The notes under the pieces were generated by a model. The model saw only the letters and a program-made list of their open reading frames with translations. It was not told the origin of the DNA and made no database searches. The position numbers and the translations under genes were made by a program. From IMG/VR virus record IMGVR_UViG_3300034061_002136, positions 1-20,434 of that record: 20,434 nt of DNA, one strand, 5' to 3'. This DNA comes from a virus. Positions 13,789 through 19,625 of the stretch are shown piece after piece (position 1 is the stretch's first letter; each line of letters starts with the position of its first letter).

Positions 13789-14685
13789 TTATTTTGCAGC
13801 AACTCCAGCCGTTCCAGCGGTACCGGCCGAACCAGCAGAACCTACATTAAGGGCTGCACCGTATTGGGGCTTGTAATTTTGGATCAATGAATTTAATTCA
13901 AGTGCTTTTGCTTTGACCGCATCCTTTGCAGCTGGGTCCTGAGCTGCATTGAACTCTGCTTGAACTTGAGTTAATTTCGCGATTAATGCTGCCTTAACTT
14001 TAGGTTCAATCTCCTTTTCTTTGGCATCCCTTTCAGCCTGAGTTGCGGTCGGTAGCGCCTGAGCATCAAGTAGAGTCTTGATTGATGAGTCTTGTCCAGC
14101 TGCTGCTTGTAAAGCTGGATCATTGATCATTCGTAAGTACGCAGCGACTTGTTTTACTCCAGCCTCTTGCATTGCTTTATCAAAACCGGCAGAAGCAGCA
14201 CCGAACATTTTATCAGCAATATTTCCAGCAGAACCGGCCGAGCCAGCCAAGCCAGCAGAACCGGCTGAACCTGCGGAACCTGAAGCTCCAATTCCATCAA
14301 CTATGTCACCAATTGAATCAATTTTAGCGGAACCGTCCGCCTGTATTGTAAAAAGGTATCTGGCTGAGAAAGCATAATTAGGTTCGCCTCCAGGTAAATC
14401 AGCTAACACACCAGACTGCTCAATAGCAGCTCTACCGCCAGCTGCCTTTAGTGCAGCTATCGCAGTAAGATCAGCGGTTGTTAACATTACTACCAGATTG
14501 AAACCTGAATCGGAGGCTGCCTTTGCATCTAGTATCGCCATTAGTTTGCCTAATTTCTTGGTGCACAGCTTAAATGTCTTTTGATACTCGGTCCATTTGA
14601 TCTTTTTTGTATCTACGAAACTTGTCATTGGGCCAGTCGTCGCTTCACTAATGAACGATTCAAATAATTTTATGTACTTTGGCAT
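13789..14685 (-). CDS. Leader-bearing protein with Gly-Ser-Ala repeats, 298 aa
   Basis: The leader MPKYIKLFESFISEATTG has an ideal I-S-E|A prohead-protease-type site (after Glu14). A small mixed domain (about 25-125) is followed by a low-complexity collagen-like stretch of G-S-A and G-L-A triplets (about 133-154). A helical Ala-rich domain (156-275, with DPALQAAAGQD and EFNAAQDPAAKDAVKAKALE) comes next, and a second G-S-A-G/G-T-A-G tail (282-296) ends the protein. Triplets lack Pro, so a collagen triple helix is uncertain; a flexible or silk-like linker is as likely. It lies directly after the ECF sigma factor and behind ATAAATA-type sequences. Probably a virion or internal head protein; the family is not recognised. 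Confidence 0.75.
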   Translation of the reverse strand: MPKYIKLFESFISEATTGPMTSFVDTKKIKWTEYQKTFKLCTKKLGKLMAILDAKAASDSGFNLVVMLTTADLTAIAALKAAGGRAAIEQSGVLADLPGGEPNYAFSARYLFTIQADGSAKIDSIGDIVDGIGASGSAGSAGSAGLAGSAGSAGNIADKMFGAASAGFDKAMQEAGVKQVAAYLRMINDPALQAAAGQDSSIKTLLDAQALPTATQAERDAKEKEIEPKVKAALIAKLTQVQAEFNAAQDPAAKDAVKAKALELNSLIQNYKPQYGAALNVGSAGSAGTAGTAGVAAK

Positions 14686-14706
14686 GTATTGCTTAATTTA
14701 TTTCAG

Positions 14707-14720
14707 GTTTATTTATTTTA
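14707..14720 (-). promoter_or_regulatory. ATAAATA-type late-promoter-like motif
   Basis: The minus strand reads TAAAATAAATAAAC, then CTGAAATAAATTAAGC before the ATG at 14685. Two overlapping ATAAAT elements sit in the 52-base gap between the sigma factor and the Gly-Ser-Ala repeat gene. They resemble the T4 late box TATAAATA, but the region is A-rich and the match may be partly chance. Confidence 0.35.
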
Positions 14721-14737
14721 GCTAGGTCAGATAAGAA

Positions 14738-15283
14738 TTATCGAAGCCCAGTCATAGATAACTGTTTTCGTAATTTTGTCTTGGCATCATGAACATTTGA
14801 CTTGACTGCACCGGCTGTCGTTCCCATGTGAACTGCTGCCTGCTCATAGGATAAATCTTCATACACGACTAGTTTGAAAGCAAGCTGCTGACGAGTCGGA
14901 AGTTTATCGACAATACCTCTAATCAACATTAGCGCTGGCCTATCCGCATGTACATCCTCGGTTACTACGTCAACTCCTTCAATATCAGAGAAAGTTTTGA
15001 CCTTTGTCTTGAATTGTCTAATCCAATTGACCGTTTCATTACGCACGATTCTGGATAACCATGCAGCAAATGGGCCTGTCCCGCTCCATTTATCTAGATT
15101 CATGAAGGCTTTGGCCAATCCTTGGCTCACTGCTTGATCAAGATCGTCTTGATCAGTTAAGTATTTTGCGGCGTTTTTGTAGGCTAGAGGCTTCCACTGA
15201 TCCCACAAATCTGAGAGAGCTCGGTGATTACCGGTTCGGGCCTCATCGACTAATGGGTCGACGTGCTGTAAATTTAAGTCCAT
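14738..15283 (-). CDS. ECF-type sigma-70 family RNA polymerase sigma factor
   Basis: At 181 residues this has the two-domain layout of ECF sigma factors. Region 2 spans about 10-90: DDLDQAVSQGLAKAFMNLDK (46-65) for core binding, then PFAAWLSRIVRNETVNWIRQ (71-90) for -10 recognition. After a short linker, region 4 spans about 124-175: KLPTRQQLAFKLVVYEDLSY, then EQAAVHMGTTAGAVKSNVHD, a helix-turn-helix that would read a -35 element. It has no leader peptide. It is preceded by a TTATTTTAGTATAATAG motif 10 bases from the ATG, so it may control its own class of promoter, and it sits upstream of leader-bearing virion-type genes. T4 uses gp55 as its late sigma; this could be the functional equivalent, but I do not see clear gp55 similarity. 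Family certain, promoter class inferred. Confidence 0.92.
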   Translation of the reverse strand: MDLNLQHVDPLVDEARTGNHRALSDLWDQWKPLAYKNAAKYLTDQDDLDQAVSQGLAKAFMNLDKWSGTGPFAAWLSRIVRNETVNWIRQFKTKVKTFSDIEGVDVVTEDVHADRPALMLIRGIVDKLPTRQQLAFKLVVYEDLSYEQAAVHMGTTAGAVKSNVHDAKTKLRKQLSMTGLR

Positions 15284-15291
15284 AGATTGGA

Positions 15292-15308
15292 CTATTATAC
15301 TAAAATAA
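15292..15308 (-). promoter_or_regulatory. Putative phage promoter, TTATTTTAGTATAATAG
   Basis: The minus-strand motif TTATTTTAGTATAATAG occupies the 26-base gap between the lysozyme fusion and the ECF sigma gene. TATAAT lies 10 bases before the ATG at 15283. It is the best-matching copy of the motif also seen upstream of 11382, 6354 and (one mismatch) 2435. Confidence 0.6.
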
Positions 15309-15309
15309 G

Positions 15310-16134
15310 TTAAGCTGATTTAATAACTGCGGCTAGCGTCTTGGCTCTGTCCCCGACCTGTTTGGCCCATGCGGACCTTAGCATCTCTTCTGATGCAGCA
15401 TCGAAGTTTTTCTGTTTGATGTGGGTTAGGAAATTAGTAAACTCCGAGAGACCCCTTTTACCTAAATTAAAAACCATTTCAGTTAAGACTCCCTGAACTT
15501 GAGTCGGTAGATTCGGCATGTTCGGAACTAACTCCTGTGCATTAACTTTAGCCTGCTTAAGGTCGGTGAAGAGCAGAGCAGTTATCTGTTCTTGAGTCAA
15601 TGGTGATTTACCAGCCTTGACCTTTTCAGGATTAGCTCCTACCTTTTTTAACTGAGCAGTCGCGTCTTCACGATTAAGATTAAAACCCACTCCTACTGTT
15701 GGAATCTGTCTGGAATCCAAGTACTTAAAGGGTTTTGAGCCTTCATGTTTTATAACTCGGTCCTTGATAGAAGCAAGGACTGGATCAGTTGGAGGCGGTG
15801 GTGCTTTAAATGAGTTAAGGTATTGTTCGGCTCTAATGTTCTTGATGTGGGTCATTATCTGATTCTTGTAGTCAGAATCCATAATTCCCAGCTCGCCGTT
15901 GATTGCATCTCCGACACTTGGATACTCCCATGATTTCTGTGGATCCTCGTGACCTGCCTTCAAGGCCTTATTGATCTTGACCAATGAGTATACATCCGGA
16001 ATTGATTTAATGGCGGCTGTCAAAGCATCCTCGTCCGTGCCCATTCCATCGGTTGCTGTCTGAATTTGCGCAGCGATTTGGTCTGCAGTTAAGGCTTCGT
16101 TTATCCAGCTTTCAAATAGTTGTATGTGTTTCAT
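15310..16134 (-). CDS. Annexin-like repeat fused to T4-type lysozyme (GH24), with leader
   Basis: The leader MKHIQLFESWINEA has an ideal I-N-E|A site. Next, residues about 16-60 (TADQIAAQIQTATDGMGTDE DALTAAI in two parts) carry the G-M-G-T-D-E signature of an annexin repeat. A Pro-rich linker (APPPPTDP, 111-118) leads to a glycoside hydrolase 24 domain (119-274). Glu131, Asp140 and Thr146 in KHEGSKPFKYLDSRQIPTVG have the same 9 and 6 residue spacing as Glu11, Asp20 and Thr26 of T4 lysozyme, and SAWAKQVGDRAKTLAAVI matches the lysozyme C-terminal helix. It should cleave the MurNAc-GlcNAc bond of peptidoglycan. With a capsid-type leader and no signal peptide, it looks more like a virion-carried lysozyme for entry than the lysis endolysin, although the latter cannot be excluded. 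Coupled to the upstream gene by TAATG. Confidence 0.92.
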   Translation of the reverse strand: MKHIQLFESWINEALTADQIAAQIQTATDGMGTDEDALTAAIKSIPDVYSLVKINKALKAGHEDPQKSWEYPSVGDAINGELGIMDSDYKNQIMTHIKNIRAEQYLNSFKAPPPPTDPVLASIKDRVIKHEGSKPFKYLDSRQIPTVGVGFNLNREDATAQLKKVGANPEKVKAGKSPLTQEQITALLFTDLKQAKVNAQELVPNMPNLPTQVQGVLTEMVFNLGKRGLSEFTNFLTHIKQKNFDAASEEMLRSAWAKQVGDRAKTLAAVIKSA

Positions 16135-17534
16135 TAGTTATTCTCTTTCAATAATTTAGAAAGTCTTTCGACCTCTGCAAAATCTCTACGATCAAGAGCT
16201 TGATCGATTAGATCTTGAATGTCAGACTGACTCATTGAATTGGATGAAGCTCTCGGTGCAAAGTCATTATCCATTGCATAATCGAAACTTGAGTCTCCGT
16301 ACTCGTCGTCTTCTCCGTATTCTGAGCCTTGCATTGAGTCTTCCCATTCAGCAAGCTCATCCTGTATTAACTGGATCAATTGCTGAACGATTGCTTTTGC
16401 CTTTGGCATTGCTTCACGAGCAGCCGTCGTTTCTTCTTCTGAATATGGCGGTTCATTTTCGCGAACCTGTCGGTAAAGAGGAGCTGCCATGAATATTAAT
16501 CTCATTAGCTCAAGAAACTTTTGATCAGGAACAACACTCGCATCGATCATCTTACCCCAAACATATTCGCGACCGTTATCAATGGTCTCAACTTCTGGAA
16601 AAGTATAGATGAAGTCCCTAAGATCAGCGGCAGTTAACTTAGCACGCTTAAGATCCTGTACCTCGTCCTGAGCAGTGTCAGCATTCATAAAGACCTTAGC
16701 GATCGTCTCATCATCTAGATGTGCGAGACCACCCTGATTTATTAGACCGTATATTGCTTTAACCGCTTCATGAAACAGCATCGCCTGGTCCATGCCAAGG
16801 ATTATTAGCTTGGCCGTATCTGATTCGTGATTCTCTTCTGGAGTTTCGTCATCTTCTTTTGGAGTCTCTTCAGCCTCTTTTTCTTCTTTTGGCTTCCATT
16901 CAATTTTAGAAATTCCGCTTAGACCGTTTCCGTTCTCAATCATTGCTGCACCAACCTCTTCTGGAATTCTCCAGTCTCTGGCATTACAAATATCCGTGAT
17001 CTTTATTAGGAGGTCGACCATACGAGTCGCACGTTCTTCTCCGAATAATTCAGTTAGACCTGCCATATTGGTCTCGCCCATTAACATCTTCTTTGAATTG
17101 ATTGCTTCGCCTTGGGCAATCATGTTTAGGATTTTACGCTTGTGAATCGCTGCCTTAGTATCCTCGTCCTCTATCTCCTTGAAGCTTGGCTTGTCTTGGT
17201 CTTCCGGATCTTCTTGATCCATTTTCTGCTTCATTTCCCTAGGATTTGTTGGGATTCTAATATCAAGCTCGGTCTCTCCAAGAATGGAACCGTATTGCTC
17301 TTCAATTACTGAACGAGTTAGGTCCTCAATCTGTTTTTCCTTGCCTCTTTGCATTGACTGCACTTCCATTACGAAACGCATTAAGTTTCCCATTTCTCTG
17401 CCTAATCTCTGTTCAATATCTCGAGCACTGGCCTCAGCTCTCTTGTTCAAGGAGGTTAGGTATTCAGGAGAAACTGCCGGATTTCCCTTGATATCGGCCT
17501 CATTCATGAATTGTTTAAACGATTTCATTTTCAT
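16134..17534 (-). CDS. Leader-bearing acidic virion-type protein, 466 aa
   Basis: The leader is MKMKSFKQFMNEA, with an M-N-E|A site; the second Met (17528) gives the tighter match MKSFKQFMNEA and may be the true start. The body is helical and strongly acidic. It contains a segment RFVMEVQSMQRGKEKQIEDL (about 51-70) leading into EEQYGSILGETELDIRIP, a Glu-rich low-complexity linker (about 214-240), a helical domain with DLRDFIYTFPEVETIDNG, and an acidic Ser/Asp tail ending DRRDFAEVERLSKLLKENN. The overall look is that of conserved T4-like phage structural or prohead-core-associated proteins, but I cannot assign a T4 number. It overlaps the 74-residue gene by 20 bases and the lysozyme fusion by 1 base (TAATG), so the three are one operon. 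Confidence 0.78.
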   Translation of the reverse strand: MKMKSFKQFMNEADIKGNPAVSPEYLTSLNKRAEASARDIEQRLGREMGNLMRFVMEVQSMQRGKEKQIEDLTRSVIEEQYGSILGETELDIRIPTNPREMKQKMDQEDPEDQDKPSFKEIEDEDTKAAIHKRKILNMIAQGEAINSKKMLMGETNMAGLTELFGEERATRMVDLLIKITDICNARDWRIPEEVGAAMIENGNGLSGISKIEWKPKEEKEAEETPKEDDETPEENHESDTAKLIILGMDQAMLFHEAVKAIYGLINQGGLAHLDDETIAKVFMNADTAQDEVQDLKRAKLTAADLRDFIYTFPEVETIDNGREYVWGKMIDASVVPDQKFLELMRLIFMAAPLYRQVRENEPPYSEEETTAAREAMPKAKAIVQQLIQLIQDELAEWEDSMQGSEYGEDDEYGDSSFDYAMDNDFAPRASSNSMSQSDIQDLIDQALDRRDFAEVERLSKLLKENN

Positions 17535-17739
17535 TCTCTAATTCTTTTAAACGATCCATCACGTCTTCGGCTTGAGCTTTTGCTGGCTCAGGTTGCTTAA
17601 ACGGTTTCTTGGTAGGAATTGGACCTGGTTTTGGTCTGGTTGCGGGTCTTGTTGGAGCAATGGTCGGTGCCGGCTTAGTTGCAGGTTCTGCAGCATAAAA
17701 CTCGGTTATGAATTGCTCAAATAGTTTAATGTGCTTCAT
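17515..17739 (-). CDS. Pro-rich leader-bearing small protein, 74 aa
   Basis: The leader MKHIKLFEQFITEF (I-T-E|F site) is followed by a Pro/Lys/Thr/Ala-rich disordered stretch, about 15-53, including RPKPGPIPTKKPFKQPEPAK, and a C-terminal acidic helix (AEDVMDRLKELENENEIV). The length is close to T4 prohead core proteins such as gp67 (80 residues), but the composition differs (basic and Pro-rich rather than acidic), so I do not equate them. Short Pro-rich proteins of this layout are, to my recollection, common in T4-like phages from aquatic sources. It is first in a three-gene unit, preceded by ATAAATA-type motifs and a hairpin. A role in the prohead scaffold or as capsid filler is plausible. 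Confidence 0.72.
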   Translation of the reverse strand: MKHIKLFEQFITEFYAAEPATKPAPTIAPTRPATRPKPGPIPTKKPFKQPEPAKAQAEDVMDRLKELENENEIV

Positions 17740-17750
17740 TTAGAGTTATT

Positions 17751-17774
17751 AATTATTTACCTAGTTATTTATTT
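17751..17774 (-). promoter_or_regulatory. Tandem ATAAATA-type motifs before the 17739 operon
   Basis: On the minus strand, AAATAAATAAC (17764-17774) is followed by AGGTAAATAATT (17751-17762), which ends 11 bases before the ATG at 17739. The second element matches the AGATAAATAATTC 13-mer of 8741 and 10954 at most positions. Located just after a transcription-ending hairpin, this is a natural promoter site for the virion-type operon. Confidence 0.45.
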
Positions 17775-17785
17775 GCCGGACTCCC

Positions 17786-17819
17786 GTAAAATAAATAACG
17801 GGACCAAGTGGATCCCGTT
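17786..17819 (-). terminator. Probable intrinsic terminator after the sigma-like gene
   Basis: On the minus strand AACGGGATCC-ACTT-GGTCCCGTT forms a 9-pair stem with one bulged A, followed by ATTTATTTTA, a moderately U-rich tail. It lies 23 bases beyond the stop of the sigma-like gene and before the promoter-like motifs of the next operon. The tail is interrupted by A residues, so efficiency is uncertain. A further TCCCGT/ACGGGA pairing partner lies adjacent (see findings). Confidence 0.6.
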
Positions 17820-17842
17820 TTAAAAATGTATTTCTAGACTAC

Positions 17843-18454
17843 TTAAAAATCACGAAATTGAGGTTGGCCCAATCGGTAATGATAATCTCTATTTGCAAAA
17901 CTTTTGAATCGACGATGTAATAATCTTCTAATCGTTGATAATCTGGTCGTAATGGTCGAAACGGATAATCCAATCTCTTTAGAGATGTCCTTGAGCGCTA
18001 GTTCATTAACATGGTACAATTCAAAGATTCGAGCATAGGTTGGTCCTAATTTGTGGAGTACTAAGCGCGTTGCGACCTCGTGTAGTCGGTGAGGGTTCAG
18101 CACGATTTCTTTGGGCTCAACGCTTTCTTCAAATTTGTCGGGCCTTACATAATCATCATCTGCCCAATCTGGAATTAATTGACTCTCCAAAACGACCGGT
18201 GTTTCCAACCTCTTTTTTACGGCCTCACACCAGCCCCAATAACAAGTCTTCATCAAGTAATTTACCATGTGAACCTCATTCTCAAATTCAAGTTCTCGAT
18301 TCTTGGCTGAAACTGCGCTACGAATTGCGCAGAACTGGGCATGCTCAAGATCGTCTTCATGGCTAACGAATCCACCCCATCTCTTTATCGAGACCATTAC
18401 AAATCCTCGACCCTGCCCAAAGAATTTGACTATTATCTCATCGGTTATTTTCAT
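17843..18454 (-). CDS. Sigma-70 family-like transcription factor, 203 aa
   Basis: The C-terminal part (about 126-186) is a sigma region 4-type helix-turn-helix: HKLGPTYARIFELYHVNELA, LKDISKEIGLSVSTITTRLS, then TIRRLLHRRFKSF. The N-terminal half fits a divergent region 2: SHEDDLEHAQFCAIRSAVSA (31-50) and HMVNYLMKTCYWGWCEAVKK (62-81), with the acidic D-D-L start of core-binding helices and aromatic residues where the -10 helix should be. An acidic linker (about 88-120) separates them. It is probably an alternative or late sigma, more divergent than the ECF factor at 14738-15283. The length is close to T4 gp55 (185 residues), but I see no decisive gp55 motif. It starts 4 bases after the 35-residue membrane ORF and ends before a hairpin, forming a compact two-gene unit. 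Confidence 0.82.
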   Translation of the reverse strand: MKITDEIIVKFFGQGRGFVMVSIKRWGGFVSHEDDLEHAQFCAIRSAVSAKNRELEFENEVHMVNYLMKTCYWGWCEAVKKRLETPVVLESQLIPDWADDDYVRPDKFEESVEPKEIVLNPHRLHEVATRLVLHKLGPTYARIFELYHVNELALKDISKEIGLSVSTITTRLSTIRRLLHRRFKSFANRDYHYRLGQPQFRDF

Positions 18455-18458
18455 TGTG

Positions 18459-18566
18459 TTAGTTTAGCGGAGTATTGACTAGGATGCAGGTCATGCCAAC
18501 TATCCATGCAGTAAAGATGAATACGATAGCCCAATCCCAGAGAGTCCATTTATTAAGATTCTTCAT
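18459..18566 (-). CDS. Single-span membrane microprotein, 35 aa
   Basis: The ATG at 18566 opens 35 codons: a basic start MKNLNKWTLW, one hydrophobic segment (about 12-31, WAIVFIFTAWIVGMTCILV) and a short tail NTPLN, then TAA at 18459-18461. The positive N-terminus and single span predict an N-in inner-membrane peptide. It lies 14 bases beyond the intrinsic terminator and 4 bases before the sigma-like gene. It may be a membrane partner (anti-sigma-like tethering is one speculative idea) or an unrelated small phage membrane protein. Composition makes chance unlikely. Confidence 0.6.
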   Translation of the reverse strand: MKNLNKWTLWDWAIVFIFTAWIVGMTCILVNTPLN

Positions 18567-18579
18567 GAGGTTAATGTAC

Positions 18580-18606
18580 AAAAAAACCGGCCACATGGGC
18601 CGGTCG
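18580..18606 (-). terminator. Intrinsic terminator
   Basis: On the minus strand ACCGGCC-CATGT-GGCCGGT is a perfect 7-pair G/C-rich stem with a 5-base loop, followed directly by a run of T (GGTTTTTTTG). It lies 23 bases after the stop of the 110-residue gene and before the 35-residue membrane ORF. It is the clearest terminator in the window. Confidence 0.9.
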
Positions 18607-18628
18607 GTTATAAAAGATCTATTGATTA

Positions 18629-18961
18629 TTAGTAAAGGTCATTGAGCAAAATGTACTCGAACCAACCGATATCGTCAATTCCGCTAGAATCATACATCCA
18701 GGTTTTAACCTGTTCAAGTTCTTGAGCATCGTCATCAGACTCAAAGTCTATGTGCTTTTCGAACAGTTCTTGGAACTTAGATTTTAGAGTATCAATTGCA
18801 GCATTTACTTCCGGATCAGAACTCCATTCGTTAACTAAAGTTTTGTAACGTTCTTCGAAAGGTGCAGAATAGTCAGAGAAGCCCATGCTCTTGAGTTCGT
18901 TCTCCTCGTCTTTTCCTAATTCTTCTGATATGAATTGATTGAAGTGTTTTAATTGTTTCAT
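18629..18961 (-). CDS. Leader-bearing acidic small protein, 110 aa
   Basis: The leader MKQLKHFNQFISEEL has an I-S-E|E site (after Glu13). The rest is very acidic and mostly helical: GKDEENELKSMGFSDYSAPF, EERYKTLVNEWSSDPEVNAA, then IDFESDDDAQELEQVKTWMY, ending GWFEYILLNDLY. There is no known domain, signal or membrane segment. The start overlaps the 208-residue gene by 4 bases (ATGA), so translation is coupled, and an intrinsic terminator follows. Acidic leader-bearing small proteins in T4 act in the prohead core or as internal proteins, which is the best guess here. Confidence 0.75.
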   Translation of the reverse strand: MKQLKHFNQFISEELGKDEENELKSMGFSDYSAPFEERYKTLVNEWSSDPEVNAAIDTLKSKFQELFEKHIDFESDDDAQELEQVKTWMYDSSGIDDIGWFEYILLNDLY

Positions 18962-19584
18962 GCGGTGTCTTGTTTTTTTGTGCTAAAGTCTTCAGCGATT
19001 ATCTTTGAGAGCTCACGGTCCTGATCGGTCGCTCGATTGATTGCCTCCTTCTCCATGCGTCTCATGAAGTCCGGAAACTGGGCTCCAACCTTGAGCACGC
19101 TTTCGGTCCAAGGTTTTGGATCGTATTCTCTCTGCTTGGTATAGTACTCACGAGCAATTCTACCGGCAGTAACGTCATCCAAGTAAACTGTGTCAGATCC
19201 CAACTTAAAGCTTGCCTCAACCGTTGGATAGTCTTCCATTGAGATTGACCATTGACATGAGGTTTCATTCTCAAGCTCGGCCCAACACTTCACGCTCTCG
19301 TCAGTCTCTTCGAACTCAACAAGCTTTTCAACTTTACCGGTCAACCAGTCCTTAAATGTTTTGGGTTCCTCAGGCGCTGGTGCCTCAGTTGTCGTTTCCG
19401 TAGTATCCTCTTCGGGCCCGGTTTCAGCAGGTTCTTGCACCTTACCTTGATCCTCTTCAGGCTCTGCTGCAGGTTCAGGCTTGGGCTTCTTCTCCTGCTT
19501 TTTGAAAGGCACCGGCTTGTGAGCTTGATCCGCTGCACGTTCCATGTCCTCAAAGAAGTTCTCGTATAGTTTAACGTATTTCAA
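18958..19584 (-). CDS. Leader-bearing protein with acidic Pro/Glu linker, 208 aa, TTG start
   Basis: I place the start at the TTG at 19584, not the TTG 15 bases upstream (19599). Only the former gives the canonical leader MKYVKLYENFFED, and a sister gene at 13776 starts with an equivalent TTG-AAG-TAC-GTT-AAA. The leader is followed by a Lys/Pro then Pro/Glu/Thr low-complexity stretch (about 22-74, including KPKPEPAAEPEEDQGK). A compact domain (75-208) follows with TFKDWLTGKVEKLVEFEETD, CQWSISMEDYPTVEASFKLG, YLDDVTAGRIAREYYTKQRE and a charged helical tail. I do not recognise the domain; the C-W-x-E-L and strand pattern suggest a small beta-rich fold. It is coupled to the 110-residue gene by ATGA. 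Likely virion-associated. Confidence 0.75.
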   Translation of the reverse strand: MKYVKLYENFFEDMERAADQAHKPVPFKKQEKKPKPEPAAEPEEDQGKVQEPAETGPEEDTTETTTEAPAPEEPKTFKDWLTGKVEKLVEFEETDESVKCWAELENETSCQWSISMEDYPTVEASFKLGSDTVYLDDVTAGRIAREYYTKQREYDPKPWTESVLKVGAQFPDFMRRMEKEAINRATDQDRELSKIIAEDFSTKKQDTA

Positions 19585-19606
19585 ATTATTAGTGTTCAAA
19601 TCGTTT

Positions 19607-19625
19607 GATTTATTTCTATTTATTA
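19607..19625 (-). promoter_or_regulatory. ATAAATA-type motifs before the 208-residue gene
   Basis: The minus strand has TAATAAATAGAAATAAATC, two ATAAAT elements starting within the stop of the 51-residue gene and ending 22 bases before the TTG at 19584. This is similar to motifs before other leader-bearing genes and to the T4 late box. It is an A-rich context, so the call is tentative. Confidence 0.35.

Noticed and set aside
14078-14377. Plus-strand frame with Pro-Ala-Glu repeats
   Set aside because: It is the antisense reading of the Gly-Ser-Ala repeat coding region; the repeat pattern is inherited from the real gene on the other strand.
17787-17798. ATAAATAAC motif on the plus strand as a divergent promoter
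   Set aside because: No plus-strand gene follows it; it is better explained as part of the hairpin region tail and inverted repeat.
19062-19553. Two minus-strand open frames (19062-19274, 19341-19553) rich in Arg/Lys
   Set aside because: Both are out-of-phase readings inside the 208-residue leader-bearing gene and have unnatural composition.
19585-19599. Upstream TTG giving five extra residues (MNTNN) on the 208-residue protein
   Set aside because: The next TTG gives the exact shared leader MKYVKLYENFFED, paralleling the TTG start at 13776, so the longer form is unlikely.
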